Positions 7,331 through 14,142 of a stretch of 22,480 nucleotides of DNA are shown one piece after another. Both the position numbers and the translations under genes were made by a program. Each line of letters begins with the position of its first letter. Within the stretch, counting starts at the first letter, position 1. Where the stretch lies: contig DHGT01000134.1 of assembly GCA_002402905.1 (NCBI GenBank), forward strand, positions 25,169 through 47,648, given 5' to 3'. The notes below the pieces were generated by a model. It was given only the letters and a program-made list of their open reading frames with translations. It ran no database searches and had not been told where the DNA came from. Source of the stretch: Desulfatitalea sp. UBA4791. Its GTDB lineage: Bacteria > Desulfobacterota > Desulfobacteria > Desulfobacterales > Desulfosarcinaceae.

Positions 7331-8308
7331 ATGGCCGCCATGCCCCCCAAGCCGGAAAGCCGGGCCGATAAAACCGACCCCGCCCGATCGACAACAACGT
7401 CACCGATTCAAAACCTCACAGAACACAGCGACGCACCCACGCCGGTATTCGCCCATTTAGATGCCGAGCAAGCCCGGACCTACAGTCTGGTCCTGGCCGC
7501 TGCAGGCATCGCGCATGGGCTGTTTCATCGGAATAGACGCTGGTCGATCGGCGTGGCGCGCCAGGACCGTGCGGGGGCACAACGGGCTATATCCTTATAT
7601 CGGGCCGAAAACCCGATGGCACCTGATCATGATGCCCCGCCTCCGCCATCGTCACCGCGGTCGATTTCCGCTCTTTATGTCGCCCTGCTGTTGATTGCCG
7701 TTCATGTGGCTGTGACGACCAGCCGGCAAAAGGGTGCATTGATTTCGACCTTTGGCGCCGATGCCCGCCAGATCATGGATGGTGATGTCTATCGCTGCGT
7801 GACGGCGCTGCTGCTGCATAACGACATTTCCCACCTGCTGGCCAATCTGGTTGGCACGCTTCTCTTCGGCACCTTGGTGTCCGGCTACTGTGGCTGGGGA
7901 ATCGGATGGCTTCTGATCGTGCTCTCCGGCGCCCTGGGCAATGGGCTGACCGCGCTTTGGTATGGCGGCCAACACCTGTCCATCGGCGCCTCGACCGGCA
8001 TCTTCGCGGCCTTGGGAATCTGCGCCGTCATGGCGTTCTGGCGGCGCTACCAACACCACGGGCAAAGAGGGCGTTCGTGGCTCTCGCTGGCCGGTGCGCT
8101 GGCCTTGCTGGGCTGGCTGGGCAGCTCACCCCGCAGCGATCTGGCAGCGCATCTGTTCGGGCTGACAGCGGGCTTCGGCTTTGGCGCTCTCTGCCTGTGG
8201 GGTCTCGACCGGCCAACATCCCGGCCGCTGCAAACCGCGTCGTTTTTTTTGACCGTCGCACTTCTGTTGGGAAGCTGCTGGTGGGGCTATGCCAAAGGGG
8301 GCCTTTAA
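7331..8308 (+). CDS. Rhomboid family intramembrane serine protease
   Basis: The protein has a cytosolic N-terminal part of about 110 residues (a small ferredoxin-like or DUF2007-like region around residues 39-95, then a Pro-rich linker) and a six-helix rhomboid core. The catalytic dyad is visible: Ser221 in GASTG and His274 in AHLFGLTAGFGFG. The HNDISHLLANL segment matches the conserved HxxxN that forms the oxyanion site. Rhomboids cleave membrane proteins within or near a transmembrane helix; the substrate here is unknown. The soluble N-terminal domain resembles the GlpG arrangement. The start is uncertain between ATG 7331 and ATG 7340, and neither has a clear ribosome site. It converges with map. 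Confidence 0.9.
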   Translation: MAAMPPKPESRADKTDPARSTTTSPIQNLTEHSDAPTPVFAHLDAEQARTYSLVLAAAGIAHGLFHRNRRWSIGVARQDRAGAQRAISLYRAENPMAPDHDAPPPPSSPRSISALYVALLLIAVHVAVTTSRQKGALISTFGADARQIMDGDVYRCVTALLLHNDISHLLANLVGTLLFGTLVSGYCGWGIGWLLIVLSGALGNGLTALWYGGQHLSIGASTGIFAALGICAVMAFWRRYQHHGQRGRSWLSLAGALALLGWLGSSPRSDLAAHLFGLTAGFGFGALCLWGLDRPTSRPLQTASFFLTVALLLGSCWWGYAKGGL

Positions 8309-8314
8309 CCCCCT
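8296..8314. terminator. Possible short terminator hairpin between rhomboid and map genes
   Basis: AGGGGG (8296-8301) pairs with CCCCCT (8309-8314) around a 7-nt loop that contains the rhomboid stop codon. The T-rich stretch after it on the plus strand (ATTTCTT) is 6 nt away; on the minus strand only TTT follows. This is a weak candidate. Confidence 0.3.
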
Positions 8315-8325
8315 GGAGATATTTC

Positions 8326-9216
8326 TTAAAGCGGGTAAGGCGTCAAACTCTCGCATCCGTCGGCGGTGACGAGAAGGGTCTGTTCGAACTGGGCCGACAG
8401 GGAACCATCTTTGGTCACCGCCGTCCACTGATCCTCCAGGATGATCAATTCGAAGGTACCGAGATTGATCATGGGTTCGATGGTAAACACCATGCCCGGG
8501 ACCAGATGCACACCCTGGCCGCGCTGGCCAAAGTGAGCAATCTGCGGCGGCTCGTGGAAATCGAAGCCAACGCCATGGCCCACAAAATCGCGCACCACGG
8601 AACACCCCTGGGCCTCCGCGTAGGTTTGAATGGCGCAACCGATGTCGCCAATCTGGTTGCCCGGTCTCACCATGCCGATCCCCTCTTTCAGGCTTTGGCG
8701 TGCCGTTTCGACGATTTTGCGCGCTTCCTGGCTGGGTGTCCCGATGAAAAAGGTTTTGTTGGCATCGGCATAATAGCCGTCCAGTATGGTGGTCACGTCC
8801 ACATTGACGATATCGCCGTCTTTGAGAACCCGCGGTCCGGGAATACCGTGGCAAATCACCTCGTTGACCGAAACGCAGACGCTTTTGGGAAAACCACGAT
8901 AGTTCAGGGGCGCCGGGATCCCCTTGTGCTGAAGGGTGAACTCGTGGACCCAGGTGTTCACGGCATCGGTGGTGATGCCGGGTTCCAGGCGGCTCTCCAC
9001 CAGGTCCAGAGTCTCTACGACCAATCTGCCGGCACGCCGGATACCGGCCACATCGGCTTCCGATTTCAACTTGATTTTAGGCATTTCGGGATGGGTGCGG
9101 GGACGCGACGGCCCCTCCTTGCCCAGGCAACAATGTTTGTATTTTTTCCCACTACCGCATGGGCAGGGATCATTTCGTCCGACTTTTACGCCTCTGACCG
9201 GCTGGTTGACCCTCAC
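8326..9216 (-). CDS. map: Type I methionine aminopeptidase with N-terminal SEC-C motif
   Basis: This 296-residue enzyme removes the initiator methionine from nascent proteins. Residues 12-32 form a SEC-C zinc motif (GRNDPCPCGSGKKYKHCC), as found on SecA, which can tether the enzyme near the ribosome or another partner. The catalytic domain has the five metal ligands of the family: Asp in NVDVTT, Asp in YYADANKTF, His in DFVGHGVG, Glu in FTIEPMINLG and Glu in QFEQTLLVT. The start is GTG at 9216 with AGG about 6 nt upstream; later starts would cut into the SEC-C motif. A 45-bp palindromic mini-element sits 24 nt upstream of the start codon, between the gene and its likely promoter (9326-9352). 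Being alone, away from the secY/infA ribosomal cluster, it may be a second MetAP. Confidence 0.93.
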   Translation of the reverse strand: MRVNQPVRGVKVGRNDPCPCGSGKKYKHCCLGKEGPSRPRTHPEMPKIKLKSEADVAGIRRAGRLVVETLDLVESRLEPGITTDAVNTWVHEFTLQHKGIPAPLNYRGFPKSVCVSVNEVICHGIPGPRVLKDGDIVNVDVTTILDGYYADANKTFFIGTPSQEARKIVETARQSLKEGIGMVRPGNQIGDIGCAIQTYAEAQGCSVVRDFVGHGVGFDFHEPPQIAHFGQRGQGVHLVPGMVFTIEPMINLGTFELIILEDQWTAVTKDGSLSAQFEQTLLVTADGCESLTPYPL

Positions 9217-9240
9217 GTTTCACCTATCGTTGTCTATTTA

Positions 9241-9285
9241 GTGCCCATCCACGAATGGCCAATTTGCCAATTTGTGGACGGACAC
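9241..9285. mobile_element. 45-bp palindromic mini-element, copy B, with 6-bp target duplication
   Basis: Terminal inverted repeats GTGCCCATCCACGAA and TTTGTGGACGGACAC surround a 15-bp core. The element is bounded exactly by TATTTA on the left (9235-9240) and TATTTA on the right (9286-9291). Copies at 6643 and 22423 align over all 45 positions without a gap. It lies in the probable 5' leader of map and, being a near-perfect palindrome, would fold into a hairpin in that mRNA. Confidence 0.75.
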
Positions 9286-9325
9286 TATTTAACACTCTGG
9301 GAGGTTATCCCAATCGTTGAATCAA

Positions 9326-9352
9326 CTTATACCCATCCCCCCATGGTGTCAA
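9326..9352 (-). promoter_or_regulatory. Possible promoter for map
   Basis: On the minus strand: a perfect -35 TTGACA (9347-9352), then TATAAG (9326-9331) after only 15 bp, which is shorter than the optimum. If used, the map transcript starts near 9319 and carries the palindromic element in its leader. Confidence 0.4.
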
Positions 9353-9498
9353 CGTACAGGAAAATAACGTCGACGCCCCGCTCGACCAACAATTCTAACT
9401 GAAAATGTTCACCTGAAGGGCATGCTTTTCAAAAGGTGACGGCGTCGAAAAAAGGTGTTTGATATAAAATCTCGCATCGCAACGGACATGGCAAGCGG

Positions 9499-9540
9499 TA
9501 GACAATTTCAATCCTTGAGGGTATATAAACTCGACCCTCA
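9499..9540 (+). promoter_or_regulatory. Promoter with overlapping inverted repeat for the zinc-ribbon gene
   Basis: -35 TAGACA (9499-9504), 17-bp spacer, -10 TATATA (9522-9527). A 7-bp inverted repeat, TGAGGGT (9516-9522) with ACCCTCA (9534-9540), spans the -10 and the start point, a likely operator position. Confidence 0.45.
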
Positions 9541-9576
9541 CCTATATCTCATGAAAAGAGGAGGCCTGGGTTCGGA

Positions 9577-9894
9577 ATGGATCAAGATTGGGAAAACCGG
9601 ATATTGTGCAGCGACGAGAGCTGTATCGGCGTCATCGGCCCCGATGGCCGCTGCAAAGAGTGTGGTCGCCCGTATGAAGGAGAGCTGCCCGGCACCTTTT
9701 CAGCCGTGCCACCTGCCGCAGAAGACGAGGAACAAAAACAGCAAGATTCGGATATCGATAATCATCCTGCGCCAGACGACGAGACGGCCGCCTCCGACGA
9801 TGAATGGGCACAACGCAGACTGTGCAGCGATGAAAACTGTATCGGCGTCATCGGACCGGACGGCCGCTGCAAGGAGTGCGGCAAACCCGCCTAA
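9577..9894 (+). CDS. Small protein with two near-identical zinc-ribbon repeats
   Basis: This 105-residue protein is two copies of one motif joined by an acidic linker. Residues 5-32 and 77-104 match at 23 of 28 positions. Each carries C-x4-C-x9-C-x2-C (Cys11/16/26/29 and Cys83/88/98/101) around the invariant IGVIGPDGRCKECG. Four cysteines per repeat should hold one zinc each. The linker (33-76) is rich in Asp, Glu, Gln and Pro and is probably disordered. No enzyme domain is present; a protein- or nucleic-acid-binding adaptor role is inference. The ribosome site is GGAGG about 12 nt upstream of ATG 9577. The stop codon overlaps the stop of the convergent sigma-54 activator gene, so no terminator separates them. 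Confidence 0.8.
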   Translation: MDQDWENRILCSDESCIGVIGPDGRCKECGRPYEGELPGTFSAVPPAAEDEEQKQQDSDIDNHPAPDDETAASDDEWAQRRLCSDENCIGVIGPDGRCKECGKPA

Positions 9895-11417
9895 CGGTAG
9901 TGGCTGTAATGAACACCATAGCGTTTGGCCTTATAGGCAAACTTTCGGACCGTCGTCTTCAACACCTTGGCGGCCTCGGTAATGTTCCCCCGCGTATTTT
10001 TCAAGGCATCGATGATCATCTCCCTTTCCAGGTTGGCGACGGCATCCTCCAGGGAGAATTCGGGCAGGGTGTCGGATTCCTTTCCCGTTTGCAGCGTGGG
10101 CGGCAGATGGTAGCTGTGAATAACGCCGCCGTCGCATAACAGCACGGAACGCTCGATGCAGTTTTCCAATTCGCGCACATTGCCCGGCCAGTGGTAATCC
10201 ATCAGCATGTCGATGGCCGGTGTGGAAAACCGTTTGATATCCTTGCCGTTCTCTTTGCCGTACTTTTCGAGAAAATAATCGGCGAGCAGGAGAATGTCGG
10301 TTTTGCGCTCCCGCAAGGGCGGCATGTAGATGGGAAAGACGTTGAGCCGGTAATAGAGATCCCCGCGAAATGAACCATCCTCAACCGCCTTTTCAAGATT
10401 TTTGTTGGTGGCGGCCACAATCCGCACGTCGACCTTGATGGTCCGCTGACCGCCGACCCGTTCAAACTCCTTTTCCTGGAGCACGCGCAACAGATTGGCC
10501 TGCACATCCAGGCCGATGGAGCCGATCTCATCCAGAAAAAGGGTTCCTTTGTGGGCCAGCTCGAACTTGCCCAGCTTCTGCTTGATGGCGCCCGTAAAGG
10601 CCCCCTTCTCGTGGCCGAACAGTTCGCTTTCGATCAGGTTGGCCGGAATGGCGGCGCAGTTCACCTTGATGAACGGCCCCTTGGCCCTGGGGCTGTTGTA
10701 ATGGACCGAGTTGGCCACCAGTTCCTTGCCGGTGCCGCTCTCCCCGCGCACCAGAACCGTGGCGCTGCTCTTGCACACCTGGGAGATCATCTGGAACACC
10801 TCGCGCATCTTGTTGCTGTTGCCGACGATGTTCGTCACCCGGTACTTGTTTTCGAGCTCGTCGCGCAACCGTTTGTTTTCCTCGCGCAACTGCTCCTTCT
10901 CCCGACGAATGATCTCTAAATTGATCACGTGCTGGGCGATCATGGTGGCCACCACGGAGAGCAGTTTCTGGCCATCCTTGAGGGAATAGTGCGGATCATA
11001 AGGACGGTCCACGCTCAGGGCACCAACCACCTGGTTGCCCTTTTTGACAGGAACACAGATAAATGAAAGTTCCTCGTAATCCTTCAATTTCTTACGCACG
11101 GCGGTGCGGTCCAGAAACATGGGCTCATCGCTGATCTTGGGGATCGCCACGGCCTTCCCGGTTTGAATCACACGACCGGTGATGCCCTCGCCCAATTTAT
11201 ACTTGACGCGTTCGATGGTGCTCAAAGACAGGTGGTGGGCCACCTCGATATTGATTTCGTTGTGCAGCGGGTCAAGGATCGAGACCGTGCCGCGCACCAT
11301 GTTCATCGAACTGGACAGGATATCCAAGACTTTATATAAAGATTTTTTTAGTTCCAGATGCTCGTTGAGGGCCTGGCTGATCTCGTATAAAAGGGTGATT
11401 TCCTCGATGGGTTTCAT
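9891..11417 (-). CDS. NifA-like sigma-54-dependent transcriptional activator (GAF-AAA-HTH)
   Basis: Domains in order: an N-terminal GAF domain (about residues 10-170, LYEISQALNEHLELKKSL onward), an AAA+ sigma-54 activation domain and a Fis-type HTH at the C-terminus (GNITEAAKVLKTTVRKFAY). Numbered from the upstream GTG at 11429, the AAA+ domain has Walker A GESGTGKE at 229-236, the sigma-54-contacting GAFTGA at 276-281 and Walker B LFLDEI at 297-302. The GAF type and layout match NifA, but the cysteine motif of oxygen-sensitive NifA is not seen and no nif genes are nearby, so nitrogen fixation is not established. It should open promoters bound by RpoN when the GAF domain senses its signal. 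The start is either ATG 11417 (chosen) or GTG 11429, neither with a clear ribosome site. It diverges from dinB. Confidence 0.88.
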   Translation of the reverse strand: MKPIEEITLLYEISQALNEHLELKKSLYKVLDILSSSMNMVRGTVSILDPLHNEINIEVAHHLSLSTIERVKYKLGEGITGRVIQTGKAVAIPKISDEPMFLDRTAVRKKLKDYEELSFICVPVKKGNQVVGALSVDRPYDPHYSLKDGQKLLSVVATMIAQHVINLEIIRREKEQLREENKRLRDELENKYRVTNIVGNSNKMREVFQMISQVCKSSATVLVRGESGTGKELVANSVHYNSPRAKGPFIKVNCAAIPANLIESELFGHEKGAFTGAIKQKLGKFELAHKGTLFLDEIGSIGLDVQANLLRVLQEKEFERVGGQRTIKVDVRIVAATNKNLEKAVEDGSFRGDLYYRLNVFPIYMPPLRERKTDILLLADYFLEKYGKENGKDIKRFSTPAIDMLMDYHWPGNVRELENCIERSVLLCDGGVIHSYHLPPTLQTGKESDTLPEFSLEDAVANLEREMIIDALKNTRGNITEAAKVLKTTVRKFAYKAKRYGVHYSHYR

Positions 11418-11479
11418 CTGACTGACCACTCGCGTTCAAGAGGTTAGCAACAAATCTGCCGCCACGGCCCCACACCATA

Positions 11480-11489
11480 ACAAATTTGT
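11480..11489. promoter_or_regulatory. 10-bp palindrome immediately upstream of dinB
   Basis: ACAAATTTGT lies 5 nt before the dinB start codon, in the 65-bp gap between dinB and the divergent activator gene. It does not fit a CTG-N10-CAG LexA box. It is a candidate operator only by position. Confidence 0.2.
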
Positions 11490-11494
11490 AACAA

Positions 11495-12676
11495 ATGGCA
11501 AGCACAACTGTCCTTCATATCGACATGGACGCCTTTTTTGCCTCCGTGGAGCAACTCGACGACCCGGCCTTGATCGGCCGTTGCGTGGTGGTGGGCGGTT
11601 CGCATCGCGGTGTGGTGGCGGCGGCCAGCTATGAAGCGCGCAAATTCGGCATCCATTCGGCCATGCCGATGTTTCAAGCGCTCCGGCGATGCCCGCACCT
11701 GATTGTCGTGGCACCCCGCCGCTGGCGGTACAGTGAGCTATCGCGGCAAATCATGGATATCCTCCGTTCGTTCAGCCCCCTGGTGGAACCGATTTCCATC
11801 GATGAGGCCTATATGGATATCGGCGGCTGCCAGAGGCTGCATGGCACGCCGCGGGATACCGGTTTGGCCATAAGAAACCGAATTTACAGCCAAACCGGTC
11901 TCACCTGCTCGGTGGGTATCGCTCCCAACAAATTCATCGCCAAAATCGCTTCGGACCTGCACAAACCCGATGGATTGACCGAAATCACCCCGGATCAAGT
12001 GGACTCGTTTATCGACGCGCTGCCCATCGGCAAGGTGCCCGGCGTGGGACGCCACGCCCTGCAGATTCTGAACGACTGCGGCATCCACACCCTGGGGCAG
12101 GTGCGCCAATTTTCGATTGACCAACTGGTCAGACGACTGGGCAAGTTCGGATACCGCCTGGCGGCCCTGGCCCGCGGACGGGACGACTCACCCGTGATTC
12201 CCGAAAGCGAGGCCAAATCGATCAGCAGCGAAACGACACTGGCGCACGACACACGGGACCGCAATACCCTGGCCGGGCATCTGCTGGAACACGCCGAAAA
12301 GGTGGCGCACCAGCTCAGGCGCCATGACATGCGGGCACGCACGGTCACGCTGATCCTGAAGACATCCGATTTCAAACGCCATACGCGTAGCCAGACATTG
12401 GCGCGTCCGGTGCAGGCATCGGAAGCCATCTATCAAACGGCCATCGGCCTGTTGAATGACTTCGGACTGAACCAGGATGTACGCTTGATCGGCGTGGGAG
12501 CCGGCGGCCTGCAGCCCGCGTCGCAACCGATGCAGCAGTCCCTTTTCCCCGAGAGCCATGGCCATTCAGGGCTTCGCTGGGAGAAGGTGGACCGTGCCAT
12601 CGACGCCATTGCCGAAAGGTATGGTGAACGCACGATCCGACGGGGCACCCTGGCTGGGGATAAGGGCGAGGATTGA
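11495..12676 (+). CDS. dinB: DNA polymerase IV (Y-family translesion polymerase)
   Basis: The protein has the Y-family palm motifs in order: HIDMDAFFASVEQ at the N-terminus and SIDEAYMDIGG (about residues 102-112), together giving the three metal-binding acidic residues. It then has the helix-hairpin-helix thumb (VPGVGRHALQILNDCGI) and a little-finger domain (TVTLILKTSDFKRHTR). A QSLFP motif near the C-terminus fits the beta-clamp-binding consensus. The 393-residue length is slightly above E. coli Pol IV. It bypasses damaged bases at the cost of accuracy. No clear ribosome site precedes ATG 11495, but the protein begins at the usual position relative to the DMDAFF motif. No SOS box is evident. 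It ends 8 nt from the convergent membrane-protein gene. Confidence 0.93.
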   Translation: MASTTVLHIDMDAFFASVEQLDDPALIGRCVVVGGSHRGVVAAASYEARKFGIHSAMPMFQALRRCPHLIVVAPRRWRYSELSRQIMDILRSFSPLVEPISIDEAYMDIGGCQRLHGTPRDTGLAIRNRIYSQTGLTCSVGIAPNKFIAKIASDLHKPDGLTEITPDQVDSFIDALPIGKVPGVGRHALQILNDCGIHTLGQVRQFSIDQLVRRLGKFGYRLAALARGRDDSPVIPESEAKSISSETTLAHDTRDRNTLAGHLLEHAEKVAHQLRRHDMRARTVTLILKTSDFKRHTRSQTLARPVQASEAIYQTAIGLLNDFGLNQDVRLIGVGAGGLQPASQPMQQSLFPESHGHSGLRWEKVDRAIDAIAERYGERTIRRGTLAGDKGED

Positions 12677-12684
12677 AGGCCCGT

Positions 12685-13584
12685 TTAAGGGGATGAGGTC
12701 CGATCCAACTCGAAGAGATAACGGACGCCGCTTTTCAGCATGGTCATCAAAATCAAGCCGAAGAACAGCGGAAACAGAATGCAATCGAACAGGTAGGCGG
12801 CGATCAATTTGAGCGTGGTGGCGGCCAGATGCTCGGTTTCCAGCTTGAGAAAGGCGGCCAGGGCTTTTACTTCACGGCCCATTTTGGAAATTTTACCCTT
12901 AAAATCAAAGGGAGAGGTCTCATCCGCATCCTCGCCCTCCGGAAAAAAACGCCGGTACAGCCCCTCTGGGGAGAGGGTTGTACCCAATGTTTCGAATTGG
13001 GCCTGGGAACTGTCGTGCAGGGGTTTGGTAATCCGCTGGGATATCAGCGAGGCGCCTGAAATGGTCAGAGGCAGTAGCAGATAGAGTGCCAGGCACAGGG
13101 TAGCGGTGAAACGAACGCCTGCCTTGAGGATCGCGTGTGTTTGAAAGCGCCGCGGCCACAAGCCAATGGCCAGCCAGGCGATGATCCACATCAGAAAAAA
13201 CAAGGCCAGGGCCCAGTGATCGACCATGGCGAGGCCCTGTAACGCCAACTGCATCAAGGCAATCACGCTGGCCCCGGCCATGGCCGCTCGCCAGGCGATG
13301 TCCACGTAATCGTATACCGGCTGAACCACATCGCCCAGCTCGACGTTAACCCCCACACCCACCGAAGATCCTTCGACAATGGCCAGGCCGCTCTTAATCC
13401 CCGAGAGAATCATGAACCCGGCCAGCGCACTGTCGAATGCACGGTCGAGATAGCGGGCGTTGGTTTCCGTCAGCCGGTTCAACCCACACCACCCCAGCCC
13501 TCGATCGATCACCCCTCGGGCAGCCAACACGATGGCAGCCAGCAAAAGGATGGTGACGAGCGTTCTTTTTATCCATTGGGGCAT
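12685..13584 (-). CDS. Conserved hypothetical multi-pass membrane protein
   Basis: This 299-residue protein has an N-terminal membrane anchor (residues 8-23), then further hydrophobic segments at about 93-115, 120-145, 158-182 and 262-285, so four or five membrane helices. A polar region with QFETLGTTLSPEGLYRRFFP and a charged FKGKISKMGREVKALAAFLK helix lies before the last one. No transporter, kinase or protease motif is recognised. It follows the small gene at 13600-13851 with a 15-nt gap, so the two form an operon. It has no strong ribosome site of its own, which suggests coupled translation. The function is unknown. Confidence 0.75.
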   Translation of the reverse strand: MPQWIKRTLVTILLLAAIVLAARGVIDRGLGWCGLNRLTETNARYLDRAFDSALAGFMILSGIKSGLAIVEGSSVGVGVNVELGDVVQPVYDYVDIAWRAAMAGASVIALMQLALQGLAMVDHWALALFFLMWIIAWLAIGLWPRRFQTHAILKAGVRFTATLCLALYLLLPLTISGASLISQRITKPLHDSSQAQFETLGTTLSPEGLYRRFFPEGEDADETSPFDFKGKISKMGREVKALAAFLKLETEHLAATTLKLIAAYLFDCILFPLFFGLILMTMLKSGVRYLFELDRTSSP

Positions 13585-13599
13585 GGGTCTTGTTTAATT

Positions 13600-13851
13600 C
13601 TAATGGATTAGGTTGGCCCCCTTTTCCGTAAGCTTCAGCCTCGGAATGGCACCCTTCATCTCGTATTTCACAAATCCCTTGGCGGCCAATTGTTTGATTG
13701 CCTTCTCAAAGTCTTTTTTCTCGTACCCGTTTAAAAAAGGCAAATATTCCTCAACAAGCCAGGTTTCCGGAAGCGTGTCGTTCTCTTCGCCTTCGATGGC
13801 CCTGAATTGATCCAAAATGTCCTTCTTGATATCTTTGATCCCTCTGCTCAT
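13600..13851 (-). CDS. Small winged-helix-like hypothetical protein
   Basis: This 83-residue soluble protein shows a helix pattern (DIKKDILDQFRAIEG, then FEKAIKQLAAKGFV) followed by a strand-turn-strand (YEMKGAIPRLKLTEKGANLI). That is the usual look of a small winged-helix domain, with LTEKG like the wing-end motif of MarR-type proteins. DNA binding is inference. The start is supported by GAGGA 7 nt upstream of ATG 13851. It is the first gene of a pair with the membrane protein gene. Confidence 0.7.
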   Translation of the reverse strand: MSRGIKDIKKDILDQFRAIEGEENDTLPETWLVEEYLPFLNGYEKKDFEKAIKQLAAKGFVKYEMKGAIPRLKLTEKGANLIH

Positions 13852-14142
13852 CGCCCATCCTCACGATTGATATGGAATGAACTCGTTTTCCGTCCGCCGA
13901 TGCTTGAACGCGACCGGTGATTACGGCGATCGAAAAGCGTCAACGCACTTTTCCGCCCATCTGTCCGGATTGATGTCGACGGGCGTTCTTTTGCCTGTTC
14001 GTTATGGTCTTGAACCATCCGGCATTTTTTAAATGCACCGTAAGTTAACGCATTTTAATCGCTTTACAAGCGTCCGCCCTACATTGACTCTCGGTCGTCA
14101 TTCAGGCGGATGACCTGGTGTCCGGGCAGGGGGACCCGGTCT
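13852..14142. other. 291-bp intergenic region without recognised content
   Basis: It lies between the minus-strand HD-GYP gene (upstream) and the minus-strand small gene at 13851. It is fairly A/T-rich near 14020-14080. I see no convincing promoter boxes, terminator or small reading frame. Confidence 0.4.

Larger units (their letters stand above)
9286..9576. other. Rest of the 9217-9576 divergent intergenic region
   Basis: Apart from copy B of the mini-element, this region holds two predicted promoters: one leftward for map and one rightward for the zinc-ribbon gene at 9577. No coding frame here has an acceptable start, ribosome site or recognisable product. Confidence 0.5.

Noticed and set aside
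7906..9402. Long plus-strand open frame of 498 codons over the rhomboid end and map
   Set aside because: It runs antisense to map and out of frame with the rhomboid gene; its product has no recognisable domain, while map is full of catalytic motifs.
9891..11417. Calling the sigma-54 activator NifA outright
   Set aside because: The architecture fits, but no nif, gln or amt genes are in the window and the oxygen-sensing cysteine motif is not visible.
11430..11494. SOS (LexA) box before dinB
   Set aside because: No CTG-N10-CAG or other familiar LexA pattern is present; only a 10-bp palindrome is seen.
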